From: Paroedura picta
Lineage: Eukaryota > Chordata > Lepidosauria > Squamata > Gekkonidae
Assembly: GCF_049243985.1 (NCBI RefSeq)
Contig: NC_135371.1
Coordinates: forward strand, 4,365,501-4,429,500
DNA: 64,000 bases
Reading direction: 5' to 3'
Notes under the pieces: model-generated
What the model saw: only the letters and a program-made list of their open reading frames with translations
The model's database searches: none
Told to the model about the DNA's origin: nothing
Made by a program: the position numbers and the translations under genes
Shown: one piece after another, positions 41,206 to 53,512 of the stretch
Position numbering within the stretch: the stretch's first letter is position 1
Layout: every line of letters begins with the position of its first letter

Positions 41206-43673
41206 ATGGAGGAGCAGCCATCTACGTGCCCCAATTTGAAGGTATCAGAGTGGGCAGGGAAGACCCCTCAGGTCCTTCAGGCTGGGAGTATGAAGGGTAT
41301 CTTGGAGAGGAGGCCAGGAGGCCTGAGGAGGCTGCCTGGATTGGAGGGTTCCCTTTCCCTCGAGCAGGGGAAAGCCCAGTGGCAGGAGTTCACTGGGGCA
41401 ATGGGGAGCCTTCACTCTCCAAGGGGCTCCCCCCCCTTGCCAGAGAAACCTTCACCCTGGGAGGATGCCAAGGACTTCCTGGCCTCCTTCGAGCAAGTGG
41501 CCGAAACCTGTTGGTGGCCCCAGGAAGAGTGGGCGACCCGACTGCAGCCAGCCCTCAGCGGAGAAGCCAAGAAGGTCTTTAACAGTCTTGATGCCAGGGA
41601 CAGAGAGGATTATGGGAAAGTGAAGGCAGCCATCTTGCGAGGGGACGCCCTGAGTCAGGAGAAGCAGCGTCAACAGTTCATGCGTTACTGCTACCAGGAG
41701 GCCGAGGGTCCCCGGGGTGCCTACAGCCGACTGCAGGAAATGTGCCGTGGGTGGCTGAGGGTGGAGAATCGCAGCAAGGAGCAACTCCTAGAGCTCTTAA
41801 TCCTCGAGCAACTTCTGAGCATCCTTCCACTGGAGATCCAGAGCCGAATAAGGGAGAGCTGCCCCCAGAGCTGCTCCCAGGCGGTGGCTGTGGCTGAAGA
41901 GCTCCTCTTGAGGCAGGAGAAGCAAGTGAGGCCCTTCTGCTGTGTGGGAGGACCTGAGGTGGAGTTCTCTGTTCATATAATCGGGGCGAAGGGAAAAGCC
42001 AAGGTGCGCTCGAAAGGTCAGTCATGACATTTCCCTGGAAGGGAAATTCTGCCTCAACATGAATACTACTGGATGGGACCATATCGATGACATCATCCTC
42101 CCCGTGAAAGAGCCAGCCTTCAACTTCTGGGTGTTTCCTCTCCCCTTTTCCATGGTCATCTCCGAAGGTGAGAGATGTGGCCTGGAGAGTCCTGAAGGCC
42201 CCCTCCCATCACCCTCCTCCCATGCAATTCAGAGACAGCTGCTCTGTGATGGGCCTCCTTTGTGGTAGTGTCTTCTTTGTGCAATTCTCTGTCCTAGGAG
42301 TGTTTTGTCATTTTGGTGCTCAGAATTTTCAATATTCCTAAGGGTAGATAGATGGCTTTTATTATATTGGCCAAAGGTCTTCACAGTGGGCTAATGAAAA
42401 AATAGATAAAAGAGATGGCAACAGGTAAAATTCCATAAACAATTTGAAATACAATAACCAGAATTCAAACATCTAGGAGTAGCATTTGGGCTCTGATCCT
42501 CATGGCTGCACATACATAAAGAGGCATATCTACTAGAGGCATATCAGGCAATTAAAAAATCAATGCTGGAAAAGTGGGCAAATGAGAACAAGATGCAATT
42601 CAATAAGAAGAAGTACAGAATTTTACAGCTCTAAAAATGAGAAGAATGCATACTGGATGGGAGAGACACTTTTGGGTAGGAGTCCATGTAAACACATGAT
42701 CTTGGGGTACTTGTGGATTGTAAGCTAAATATGACCAGATAGTGTGATGTGGCAGTAAAGAAAGCAAATGCAGTCTTGGGATGTATCAGCAGAGGCATCA
42801 CATCAAAATCACAAGATGTCATAGTTCTGTATGCCACATGGATCAAACCTTACCTGGAGTACTGTGTTCAGTTCTGGAGGCCTCAGTTCAAAAGGGCCGT
42901 TCACAAAATTGAGAGGAGAGTGACGAGGGTGATCCAGGGCCTGGGGACTAAGTCCTGTGGGGAAAGGCTGAGGGATGTGGGGAGAAGAGGAGGTGGAGAG
43001 GGGACAGGAGGCCTTTCTTGAAGTATTGGAAATGTGGTCACTTGGAGGAGGGCAGGGAGCAGTTCCTGTTGGCAGCAGAGGTTAGGAACCACAGTAATAG
43101 GTTTAAACTACATATAGAAGGGTACTAGCTTGATATCAGGGGGGAAATGTGCACAATTAGAGTCCTTCAGCATGGAATGGGCTGCCTCAGGAGGTGGTGA
43201 GCCTCCCCCTCAGTGGTGGTCTTCAAACAGCAGCAGGACAAAGACATGGATGCTTAGGGCTGATCCTGCATTGAGCAGATGGTTGGACTAGATGGCATAT
43301 ATGGACCCTTCCAACTCTGTGGTTCTCTGAGGTTATGGGCACTTTTGGTATTGACCTTAAAATATTGACCTTGGTTCATCACACAGCAGACATGTCAGGA
43401 TTTAATGGGTAAGGTCCTCTGTCCAGAGAGGGGCAGCCTATAAATTGAAAAATAGATCAACTTCCAGGTCCCCACAGAGACATCAGCTAAGGTCCATGGG
43501 TGGAAGAACCTTCCGCCTTCCTGCAACTCCCAAACTTTCTTACTCTGTTCTGATAGGGTCTGATTTGGCTTTGCAGGTGTCTTTGGAGAAGATGGCTGGG
43601 AGTGTCTCCAAGGCGGTCCAGGTTCCTCCTCAGAGAGTCAAGGAAGAAGAGGACGGAGAGGCTGACCTGATGG
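41206..43673 (+). CDS. SCAN cassette D (capsid-like extended SCAN, no own finger exon)
   Basis: Exons are 41206-41925 (240 codons, donor AAGCAA|GTGAGG) and 43577-43673 (linker, VKEEEDGEADLMG, phase 1). Residues about 82-150 ([18 protein letters not shown] ... [17 protein letters not shown]) look like the N-terminal half of a retroelement capsid. The SCAN proper (residues 152-237, [19 protein letters not shown]) matches the C-terminal half. No finger exon follows before cassette E. Spliced to the shared finger exon at 48973 the frame is kept (834 codons); read through its donor it ends after about 11 more residues and would be a SCAN-only protein. It is about as intact as E, so probably functional as an alternative first coding cassette. 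Nuclear, dimerising role by family. Confidence 0.65.
42545..43328 (+). repeat. CR1 LINE, C-terminal ORF and 3' UTR
   Basis: The reading AVKKANAVLGCISRGITSKS followed by PYLEYCVQFWRPQFKRAVH is typical of the CR1 reverse-transcriptase C-terminus. The tail ends 'gttggactagatggcata'. It lies in the intron between the two D exons; 5' truncated. Confidence 0.85.
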
Positions 43674-43956
43674 GTATGGAGAAAGGAAGAAGGAGAAAGG
43701 CCTTCTAGGGCCTTACATGGAGACATTGCTTGTGTGGATGAGCTCAGCAGCAGCCCCTTCTCCCACCTTTGATCCTTTACGGGAGTTGATGTAGCAAGGA
43801 TGAAGCACGATTCCCATAGACTCCTTCCCTTTGGGCCTTCTCGGTCCCCTCCTCCTGTTTTTCAAAGGAGGATTGTGTCACACCTATCATGAAACTCCCT
43901 GGATTCTATGGCCTATGTTTGTGCTTATACATCAGTCACAGAAAATCAAAAGGAGA

Positions 43957-44180
43957 GGGGCTGTAGCTCAGTGGAAGAGGCTCTGCTTTGGGTGGAGAAG
44001 TTTCAACCCCATGGCATCTCCAGTTAAAAGGACAGGGCAATGTGTTATGCGTAAGACTAAAGCTTGAGAGCCTAGAGAGGCTCCCCGGACAGTATCCTAA
44101 ACTGAAATGTTTTTGGGGAGGTGAGAGAATTCTCAAAGGGTCCTTCTCCAGAGGATGTGAGTTGGAAGTTCTCGTTGTTG
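43957..44180 (+). repeat. tRNA-derived SINE (type 3)
   Basis: The head 'gggctgtagctcagtggaag' with a later 'ggcatctccagttaaaagg' is the tRNA-like SINE found in squamates. The anticodon arm region does not form an intact tRNA. Confidence 0.65.
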
Positions 44181-44559
44181 AGCTTTCCAAATAAAAACAG
44201 TCAAGTGCAGATGGAACAATTTTGGCTTCCAAGGGTTGCAGCCTGACCTTTGGGATCCTCAGAGGTAAGACAGATCAGGGGGGACACGTGAAGAACATGT
44301 GGCACATGGGTGTGTGTGTGGGGGTCTTTTCCATGATGGGGGAGAAGCCATCCCTCCATGACAAGAGCCCATGTATGACAAATAAGAGAGCCCCAATTCT
44401 ATCCTCTGACAACTCTGAAACCAACCAAAACAGCATAGCTATTGGAGACTCCAGAAAGGCTAGACTACTAGACTGTACTCCACAAGGGATGGGCCTTGAA
44501 GACTACTTGGAAACTTCAGGCAATGCAGAACGCTACAGCTCAGTTAGATAAGCAGAGTG

Positions 44560-44960
44560 AGCCTCTTTAGTAGTTGCCCCATCTGCTCCCCATTAATTTC
44601 CAGGTTAATTTAAAAGGTGTGGTTATCACCAGGAAATGCAACTCGGCAGGGCAGCTCGTACCATTACACTGTGTTCATGAAGGTGCCTTCTAGGGAGTCT
44701 ACTGAGGCTAGTCTTGTCTGCTCTGACAAAGGTCTCCAGGGTCCCAGAAGTCTCCTTTGAACTGGAGAGGCTGGGGATTGAACCAGGGACCTTCTGCATG
44801 CAAAGCAGGTGCTCTGTCACCAAGCCAAGCCCTCTCTGCTTATTTACTTGCTTAATTAAATTTCTCTACTGCCTTCCCCATATGGCTCAGAACGGAGTAC
44901 ATAATAGGTTAAAATTAACAGTATATAAAAAACCAATGCAATAACATTAATAGTATAAAA
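44560..44960 (-). repeat. Reversed tRNA-like SINE and L2-like tail
   Basis: 44740-44835 holds the reversed B/A boxes ('ggggattgaaccagggacc'). 44840-44960 is a reversed L2-like tail ('actgccttccccatatggc'). Confidence 0.55.
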
Positions 44961-45257
44961 TGTAATAAAAACATAAGTCGCAGTTTAGTAGCATTAAGCA
45001 AAAGCAGCCTCCAGACATTCATTGCCCATAGGGTTCCCAACTAGGTGTCTCCCAGTGGGGGTGTTTTGTAAGGGAGGGCCACAGATGTATCTCCTCTCTA
45101 GCGGGGACAGCCTTCCTGACATTTTATAAACCATGAGTAGGAATTTCTAGAAGGTGTTTTCTAGGACTGGAGAGAAATCTGAAAGCCTCATAATTATTCG
45201 TTTAGTAAATTTATTTGTTTAGTAAAGTTATTTGTTTAGTAAAGGCGTAACCACATT

Positions 45258-45557
45258 CAGAGAGCCAGTTTGGTGTAGTAGTTAGGAGTGCAGACTTCTA
45301 ATCTGACATGCCGGGTTCGATTCTGCACTCCCCCACATGCAGCCAGCTGGGTGACGTTGGGCCCCCACAGCACTGATCAAGCTGTTCTGACCGGGCAGTG
45401 ATATCAGGGCTCTCTCAGCCTCACCCACCTCACAGGGTGTCTGTTGTGGGGAGAGGAATGGGAAGGCGACTGTAAGCCGCTTTGAGCCTCCTTCGGGTAG
45501 GGAAAAGCGGCATATAAGAACCAACTCCTTCTTCTTCTTCTTCTTCTTCTTCTTCTT

Positions 45558-45586
<29 letters not shown>
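45258..45586 (+). repeat. tRNA-derived SINE (type 2) with (TTC)n tail
   Basis: Full copy from 'agccagtttggtgtagtag' to 'agcggcatataagaaccaac', extended by about 58 bp of TTC repeats (45529-45586). Its end lies about 140 bp before the acceptor of cassette E. Confidence 0.88.
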
Positions 45587-45588
<2 letters not shown>

Positions 45589-45801
45589 AGGCATAACCAC
45601 AGAGAATCCTTGCGATACCTTTTTGTGTGTACTCCATCTGGGCAGAAATATCTCATGGGGGGCCATTAATCCAGAAGCTGAGTGTGTCTCTTCTCTCTCT
45701 TTGCTGTGACGGTCTTTTCTGTAGGGAGGGGCTCGGTGTGGAAAAGGATAACGTATTCTAGCCGTACTGCACCGCAACTGAGCGATCATTCTGAACAAGA
45801 A

Positions 45802-48800
45802 ATGGAGAACAGGACTCCCACAGCTCCACAATCAGGGGAGGTATCAGAGGAGAAAGGAAAAACTCTTCATGTCCTCCAGGCTGGGAGTATCAGAGAAATC
45901 CTGCCAAGGGGAGCAGGACATCTGACGAATTGGGCTGCAGGGGACTGGGAAGCCCAGTGGCAGGAATTCCTCAAGACACTGGAGTCTTCTCACTCTCCAA
46001 CTGGGATCTCCCCCTTGCCAGAGAAACCTCCCTGGGAGGACGCCAAGGCCTTCCTGGCCTCCTTCGAGCAAGTGGCTGAAGCCTGTCATTGGCCCCAGGA
46101 AGAGTGGGTGACCCGACTCCTGCCGGCCCTCAGCGGAGAAGCCGAGAAGGCCTTTAGCAGTCTTGATGCCAGAGACAGAGAGGATTATGGGAAATTGAAG
46201 GCAGCCATCTTGCAAGGAGATGCCCTGAACCAGGAGAAGCAGCGTCAGCAGTTCAGGGGTTTCTGCTACCAGGAGGCCGAGGGTCCGCGGGGGGCTTACA
46301 GCCGATTGCGGAAAATGTGCTGCGGGTGGCTGAGAATGGAGAACCGCAGCAAGGAGCAGATCCTGGAGCTCCTGGTCCTGGAGCAACTGCTGAGCGTCCT
46401 TCCCCCAGAGATGCAGAGATGGGTGAGGGAGAGCGGCCCCCAGAGCTGCTCCCAAGCGGTGGCCCTGGCCGAGGAGTTCCTCTTGAGGCAGAAGGAACAG
46501 GTGAGGCTCTTCTGCTCTGTGGGTCTACAGTGGGGGAAGGTCTAGGATGGACTTGGAGCTGTAATCGCCATGTAAGGGGCAAGAAGAAGAGTGTCAGGGT
46601 GCGATTGCAAGGGTGGTTAAGGCATTTCCCTGAAAGCTGAATCCTGAGTTTTTAGATGGGGCGGAATTCTGTTTCAGCCCAAGAACAGTGTGGTCGGGCC
46701 CATATTGATGGGGTTTCCCTCCCTGTGGGGTTCTGGTGCTCAAGGTTTCTCCTGTCAATAAGCATGGTTAACAGTGTTTAAGGTGAAATAAAGGTCATCA
46801 AGAAGGCCTCTCAGGAGTTCAATAATATTGCTCTGCACATTCCAGGCTCCTCCCGGAGGGCTGTTGTATCCAGGCAGAAAGCAAACTCCCCTTTTGCCCA
46901 GGCCAGGGAGGGGTCTGGACACGAACGGCAGCTACCATTGTGTCTTGGGCCTTCTTGGTGGTGGTGCCATCTTTGAAAAGTACTCCTAGGGTAGTAAATT
47001 CCACAGTGTGGTGCTCAAACCTTTTAAACATAAGTGAACGGAAATGTGTCTTGTTATTACATCTTGATAATCCTGCCATACTCAGCCTGGGAGATAGAAC
47101 CCTCTGCTATGCGTTCCCCACAGTCCTTGTTACTCTGCCTTGAAAGGGTCCATCTCTCTCTGCCCTTGTAGGTGCCCTTGGAGGGGGAAGCTGGGAACTT
47201 CCCCAAGGCGGGCCAGGAGCTGTCTGAAAATCAGCAGCAGCATCCCTTGATGGACATCAAACAAGAGGTGGATGAAGAGGACAGCCCGTTGGGTAAGGAA
47301 GGACGGAAGTTAATCATACATTTTTTCATTTGTTCTTTTGTTTCAAATTGCAGCAATAACTTGCATATCCCTTGTAATAAATTATCTTTTCGTTTTGTAA
47401 TCCACTGTTTAAACCCAGACTTCTCTCTTAAAGCTCCACTTTCCATAGTAATTATTAACTTAAATCATAGAATCATAGAGTTGGATGGGACCTACAGGGT
47501 CATCTAGTCTAACCCCCCGCACAATACAGAAACTCACAGCTACCTGCCCACCCACAGTGACCCCAGTTTCATGCCCAGGTGATCTCCCCACCAAAAATAT
47601 CCAGAATCCAGCCTGGCCTGGAGGAAATTCACCTACATATAAGAACCAACTCTTCTTCTACCATCTCGCAGTGACGATCAGCAATTCCCCAGGTGTGCAA
47701 GGAAGGGCCATAAGAGACAAACACTGGTATGTCCCTTCATGCTCACCCAGTCACAATCTGCCTAAGTTCATAAAATCAGCATTTCTGACAGATGGCTTTG
47801 TTTAAAAACTTCCAAAGGAGAACTCACCACCTCCCAAGGAAGCCTACTCCACTGAGGAACTGCTCTGTCACCAACTTCTTCCAGATGTTTAGCCAAAAAT
47901 TCTTTTGAATTAATTTCAGCCCGTTGGTTCTGGTCCAACACTCTGGGGCAGGGGTAGGCAAATTGTGGCCCTCCAGATGTCCATGGACTGCAATTCCCAT
48001 GAGCCCCTGCCAGCAAATGCTGGCAGGGGCTCATGGGAATTGTAGTCCATGGACATCTGGAGGGCCACAATTTACCTACCTTTGCTCTGGGGCAACAGAA
48101 AACAACTCTTCTATATGGCAGCCCTTCAAGTATTTGAAGATGGTTTTCAGATCCCCTCTCAGTCGTCTCCTCTCCAGGCTAAACAGACCAACCTCCCTGA
48201 ACCTTTCCTCATACGACTTGGTCTCCAAACCCCTCCCCATCTTCATAGCCCTCTCCTGAACATGCTCCAGTTTCTCTACACCTTTCTTCAGTTGTGGTGC
48301 CCAAAATTGAAGACAGGACTCCCAAGTGAGGTCTTACCAGAGCCGGAGTAAAGTGGTAACATCATCATGCTTGATCTGGATGCTATACTTCCTCTAATAC
48401 AGCCCAAAATCCAGTTTGTCCAGTCACATCTATCTCCAAATATTTAATAGCGTCAGTAGCTAATGTGCACTCTGTACTCTTTGTCATACCTTCTTGTTTT
48501 ATTAGTAATTCTGTTATCATTTTTGTCTTTTTCTTTTTTATTGGATAGCCTGAGAAGGATCTGAATTCTTCAGTATGCTCCATTTGCATTTCGTGCATCC
48601 AAAACCCTTAAAACCACATTGTCTGCGTAACTTTTCATTTTAAATTCTACACTGGCCACCTTTATTGCTTGCATCTTGTCTAACCTTTCTGTTTAAAAAT
48701 TCCAACACTAAAGTAAGTAGAAGAGACGGCAGGAAACAACTCCAGGATACCTGTTTTTAATTGGAATTGTTCTACTGGAACATTTAATTGGAATTGTTCT

Positions 48801-50660
48801 CTGATCCTGCGTTGAGCAGGGGGTTGGACTAGATGGCCTGTGTGGCCCCTTCCAACTCTATGATTCTATGATTCTATTAATTTTCTCTGAGTATACAATT
48901 GTGACTGTGTTTGACCTATGGTCAGACCTCCTGGCATGGGTGCTAATGCGGTTTTTCTGTTTATTCCCTCAGGGGGTGATGAACAAACTGAGGAAGGTGA
49001 GGAGCCATATGACTTTTCATCCATGAAAACCAGTAATCATGATCTGAAAGAAAACTTGCAAAATCTAGATACAGCAAACGGAGAAGAAGGGAGCTACCAC
49101 CTCAATATGGTTGAGATGACGGGTCCCCCATATCTTTGCCAAGGAGGATATTTCTATGAACTAATTCACATGGAGGAGAAAACTTACAAATGCTTGGAAT
49201 GTGGAACGAACTTCTCAGGTCAAAGCCAATATAATGCCCATCTTCAAAATAATAGTGGAATGGAGGCCCCTAAAAGTCCAGAGTGTGGAAAGAGCTTCGC
49301 TTGCACATCAGAGCTTCTTAGACATCAACGAATCCACACAGCAGGGAAACCCTATAGCTGCTCACCTTGTGGCAAGAGCTTCTCACATAAAGCAAACTTT
49401 ATTCTACACCAGAGAATTCATACGGAACAGAAGCAATTTAGCTGCTCAGAGAGTAGAAAAAGTCTCTCTGATGGAAATAAGGGTAATGGACATTTCCCAA
49501 AGCATAGTAGTGTGAAGGCATCAAAATGCTTTCAGTGTGGAAAGTGCTTCAGATACAAATCTCAACTTCTTGCACACCAGAGAACCCACACAGGGGAGAA
49601 ACCTTTTGAATGCTCAGAGTGTGGAAAGAAATTCATTCGGAGTTTTCATCTTCAGCGGCATCAAAGAACCCACACAGGGGAGAAACCATTTGAATGCCCG
49701 GAGTGTGGAAAGAAATTCAATCAGAGTTGCAATTTTCAACAGCATCTAAGAACTCACACAGGGGAGAAACCTTTTGAATGCTCAGTGTGTGGAAAGAGTT
49801 TCAACTGGATTGCCAATCTTTTTCGGCATCAAAGAACCCACAGAAAGGAGAAACCTTTTGCATGCTCAGAATGTGGAAAGAGTTTCAATTGGAGTGCCAA
49901 TCTTCAGTGGCATCAAAGAATCCACACAGGGGAGAAACCTTTTGAATGCTCCGACTGCAGAAAGAAATTCAGTAGGATTTCCCATCTTCAGCGGCATCAG
50001 AAGGTCCACACAGGGGAGAAATCTTTTGAATGCTCAGAGTGTGGAAAGAAATTCAGTCAGAGTTTCCATCTTCTTCAGCATCAAAGGATCCACACAGGGG
50101 AAAAACCTTTTGAATGCTCAGAGTGCGGAAAGAAATTCAGTCAGAATTACCATCTTCAGCGGCATCTAAGAACCCATACAGCAGAGAAACCTTTTGAATG
50201 TTCAGAGTGTGGAAAGAAATTCATTCAGAGTTGCCATCTTCAGCGCCATCAAAGAACTCACACAGGGGAGAAACCTTTTGAATGCTCAGTGTGTGGAAAG
50301 AAATTCATCGAGAGTTGCCATCTTGTACAGCATCTAAGAATCCACACAGGTGAGAAACCTTTTGAATGCTTAGAGTGTGGAAAGAGCTTCAAGTTGAGTG
50401 GTGACCTTCATCGGCATCAAAGAACGCACACAGGGGAGAAACCTTTTGAATGCTTAGAGTGTGGAAAGAAATTCAGTAGGAGTTTCCATCTTCAACAGCA
50501 TGTAAGAACCCACACAGGGGAGAAACCTTTTGAATGTTCAGAGTGTGAAAAAAGATTCCTCCAGTTTGGCCATCTTCAACGGCATCAAAAAATCCACATG
50601 AGGAGAAATTGTATAGCTGCTAAGCCTGTGACAAGACCTCATCTCATATTGAATACTTAA
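45802..50660 (+). CDS. SCAN-C2H2 zinc-finger protein (gene E)
   Basis: Predicted nuclear protein of 835 residues. Exons are 45802-46500 (SCAN exon, donor AACAG|GTGAGG), 47172-47292 (linker [13 protein letters not shown], phase 1) and 48973-50660. A 5' acceptor at 45724 (ttttctgtag|gg) places the start codon 78 bp inside the exon. A capsid-like N-terminal half is at residues about 77-145 ([18 protein letters not shown]) and the SCAN at 147-230. The finger exon has three degenerate units among its first four (one intact), then 13 uninterrupted fingers of the [10 protein letters not shown] type up to TAA. Finger helices are dominated by SFHLQR and SCHLQR, which predicts GGA/GGG triplets. The first exon was not found next to cassette E, so it probably uses the promoter at 40.3 kb. 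Closest relative in the window is gene F. Confidence 0.87.
47464..48330 (-). repeat. CR1-type LINE 3' region, interrupted by a MITE
   Basis: The reversed CR1 tail ('tagaatcatagagttggatg') continues through 'gatgtttagccaaaaattc' to 'ttcttcagttgtggtgccc'. A MITE sits at 47949-48084. It lies in the last intron of gene E. Confidence 0.8.
47949..48084. mobile_element. Palindromic hAT-type MITE inside CR1
   Basis: A variant copy (aggcaaattgtggcc). Perfect 8-bp duplication ctctgggg (47941-47948 and 48085-48092). Nested in an older CR1, so the MITE is younger. Confidence 0.95.
48780..48880 (+). repeat. CR1-type LINE 3' tail
   Basis: 'gggttggactagatggcctg' and the repeated 'atgattctatgattctatt' octamers. 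It ends 93 bp before the finger-exon acceptor of gene E. Confidence 0.85.
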
Positions 50661-51830
50661 ACAATAACCATAGAGTCCACACTGAGGTAAAACCACAAAA
50701 ACTATTGGAAAGAAACCCTTACAGTAGCCATAAAAGCAAGCAATCAATATTTATATAAATGCTGGGGTCATGCCAAGATCTTTTACCATGATTGAAGACT
50801 CACATAAATCTCAAAGCGAAGAAAGCCAAAATGTGCCTTGAGGGTGAAAGGAGATATCAGACTAGCTCTGCCCTCTGTAAGCACCGAGTAAACCACATGG
50901 TAGAAATCCCATAAATGCTCAGTATGCGGAAGTACCTGAGGCAGAGAGCAGACCCTCGTGTTCCTCACAAATGCATGTGAGGTAAAAATTTCCACCCTAT
51001 GTTGGTTCTGTGGAGGGTGTGGTTCTATGATGTGGTGGATTCAAGCAGCTGTCAGATATTCAGAGTTTCACTGGTGGGATTAATTTGGGTTCATAGGAAA
51101 TGTAGTATGCTTAAAGATGCCTTGAACATCATACAGTGCCCTCAATTTGGTGGGTATTCTTGCCTTTTGTAAGTAAATGTTTTGCAAAATCAGCATCAGG
51201 AGAAATCACATCCCCTTTTCCATGTTTTGTGGGGCTTTTTTACAGACTGGTGGTGAGGAAATGTTAAAAAAAATTAATCTATTGCAAAGATGTTAAAGGT
51301 AAAGGTCTCCCCTGTGCAAGCACCAGGTCATGTCTGACCCTTGGGGTGACGCCCTCCAGCGTTTTCATGGCAGACTCAATACGGGGTGGTTTGCCAGTGC
51401 CTTCCCCAGTCATTACCGTTTACCCCCCAGCAAGCTGGGTACTCATTTTACCAACCTCGGAAGGATGGAAGGCTGAGTCAACCTTGAGCCGGCTGCTGGG
51501 ATCGCACTCCCAACCTCATGGGCAGAGCTTCAGACTGCATGTCTGCTGCCTTAGCACTCTGCGCCACAAGAAGCTTTGCAAAGATGTTACGTGTTTCAAA
51601 AAATGCTCTGTAAAAGTGTAGAAAGAAATCCTCCGACTTCAGCGAGGCCTCTTCCCCCTTGTCGGATTGCCATGTTTTAAATTCAGGAGCCAGAGCACTG
51701 GGCGATAGCTGAGTGGGTTCCGGTCCTGGAGTGTGAAAAGGAATTGTCACGAAGAATAAATATTGTGCCTCTGGGGCGAGACCCTTTTTGCAAGAAATGT
51801 TTCATGTATGGAAATCTCTGGGCTCTGATG
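50661..51830 (+). other. Gene E 3' UTR with decayed fingers and poly(A) signal
   Basis: The first about 320 bp translate in broken frames to finger remnants (HRVHTEVKPQK, LSVCGST), so the exon once encoded more fingers. AATAAA at 51755-51760 is a plausible polyadenylation signal because it is kept in the duplicated segment near 1035. Confidence 0.5.
51299..51576 (-). repeat. Sauria-type SINE in the gene E 3' UTR
   Basis: Full-length, head at the right. Target duplication ttgcaaagatgtta on both sides. The matching place in the duplicated segment (about 840-860) is empty, so the insertion followed the duplication. Confidence 0.88.
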
Positions 51831-51929
51831 GTAAACGGTAGGCCTTGGGTTGGTTGTGTCTCTAACATTAACATTCTGGGCGAATGTGGGAGTATCAAAG
51901 CCATACTTTTGATTTTTGGCTTTCTGAGG

Positions 51930-52275
51930 AGACTGTCACGTTTGGAGGGTAAAGGTGAGGCGGAGGCAGCCTCTCCTGTCACACTCAACAGTGGACTCAG
52001 GCTCACTTGGACTTCCCAGGAGTGGAAATTGGCTGCTGAAGGGAAGCCAGGAGCTGGGCATCTGGAGGATGAGTCAGGAAGAGAGAAGAGAAGAAAGAGG
52101 CTTGCAGAAGGAGACCAGCTGACAGCCGCCATCTTCCCGCAGTCTGAGTGGTTGAGTACCGAGGGCCCTGAAGCCCGTTGAGCAGAATCATAGAAAAGAG
52201 AATAAAAGTTTTATTGTTAGTGGTCGGTGGGTGCCTGTGTCTGTCGGTGAGCCCATATATGGGAAGGAGTACACA
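51930..52275 (+). other. Possible LTR-like fragment
   Basis: Starts tgtcacg and contains 'agagaataaaagttttattg' in a promoter-poor, G/A-rich stretch, which resembles the R/U5 part of a long terminal repeat. No target duplication was found. If real, it is a fragmentary retroelement fossil. Confidence 0.25.
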
Positions 52276-52439
52276 GTAGGGAAATTAAAGAAATAAGTCC
52301 TGTGTGATGTCTGAATAATTCTTTTTTACTAAACACTCGTCTTTTGTTGTTGTCATATGTCCATTTATTGTAAAATATCGGTTTCACTGTTCAGCTTCCT
52401 CAGCTGAAAAATAGACCAAATAAAATCTTACAAATAGAT

Positions 52440-52830
52440 TCATTGTTGTTGTTAGGTGCAAAGTCGTGTCCGACCCATCGCGACCCCATGGACAATGATC
52501 CTCCAGGCCTTCCTGTCCTCTACCATTCCCCGGAGTCCATTTAAGTTTGCACGGACTGCTTCAGTGACTCCATCCAGCCACCTCATTCTCTGTCGTCCCC
52601 TTCTTCTTTTGCCCTCGATCGCTCCCAGCATTAGGCTCTTCTCCAGGGAGTCCTTCCTTCTCATGAGGTGGCCAAAGTATTGGAGTTTCATCTTCAGGAT
52701 CTGGCCTTCTAAGGAGCAGTCAGGGCTGATCTCCTCTAGGACTGACCGGTTTGTTCGCCTTCCAGTCGAAGGGACTCGCAAGAGTCTTCTCCAGCACCAG
52801 AGGTGGCCACAGTATTTGAGCATCTTAACA
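52440..52830 (-). mobile_element. Bov-B (RTE) LINE 3' end
   Basis: Second copy. The minus strand reads WCWRRLLRVPSTGRRTN, KLQYFGHLMRRKDSLEKS and GRQRMRWLDGVTEAV and then the Bov-B tail. Shorter than the copy at 18150. Confidence 0.9.
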
Positions 52831-53325
52831 AAAAATTAACATGACACAATTTTTATTAATGCACAAACATTTCAAAAATTTTTAAAACCTTCTTAAAACC
52901 TATTTTCCATACTTATCCATTATTATACCTGAAAAAGTCTACTCACGTTAAGGAAGACTTACCAACTCTATGCCTGATCCTCCTGTATCAAAGTGGCTGT
53001 CACCCTCTACTGTACATAGACTGTTACTACAACTCAGTAACAACCAGATTGTAAGGAAACCTGTGTGGTTTGCCGTCAGCCTTGGACCACTACACAAACT
53101 GACTTCCCTAATTACAATTTCAGGCAGAAATGAAGGAATTTCAACCATTGCAACAGTCATAATCTAATATATCTTATTAGAATGTAGTTATAAAAAAAGC
53201 ATACATTGGGTCTACCACTAGGAAATTAAAGATTAGAATAAGTATCTGGAAACTCCCTTAATAAAACATTCATAGCCCAAGCTCATACAGGATAAGATTT
53301 TTGGTGTAGTTTTGGAGGCTAGGTT
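52831..53325. other. Unassigned AT-rich sequence
   Basis: No gene or clear repeat was recognised. Confidence 0.35.
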
Positions 53326-53360
53326 ATCACTTCTCAGCCTTTGGGCTAAGATCAAGTGTG
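53326..53360 (+). pseudogene. U2 snRNA 5' fragment
   Basis: 'atcacttctcagcctttggg' followed by 'ctaagatcaagtgtg' matches the first about 35 nt of U2 snRNA with a few differences. The rest of U2 is absent, so this is a retrotransposed fragment. Confidence 0.7.
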
Positions 53361-53439
53361 TTTAGTTTTAGAGGTTGTTAAACAACATAGGTGTGTCAGT
53401 AGAATATGTCTAAAATTCTGAAACAATGGGAAACTGTAA

Positions 53440-53512
53440 ACATACACTGTACCTTGATGTTTACCACCCTGAGCCATCTGAAAGAGTGGTAGATAAATCT
53501 AATAATAATACA
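53440..53512 (+). repeat. L2-like LINE tail
   Basis: 'gtttaccaccctgagccat' then 'gtggtagataaatctaata'. Confidence 0.5.

Noticed and set aside
43957-44030. Possible functional tRNA gene
   Set aside because: The A and B boxes are SINE-like, the anticodon stem does not pair and a SINE body follows.
53326-53360. Functional U2 snRNA gene
   Set aside because: Only the first about 35 nt are similar; the Sm site and 3' stem-loops are missing and no snRNA promoter is seen.
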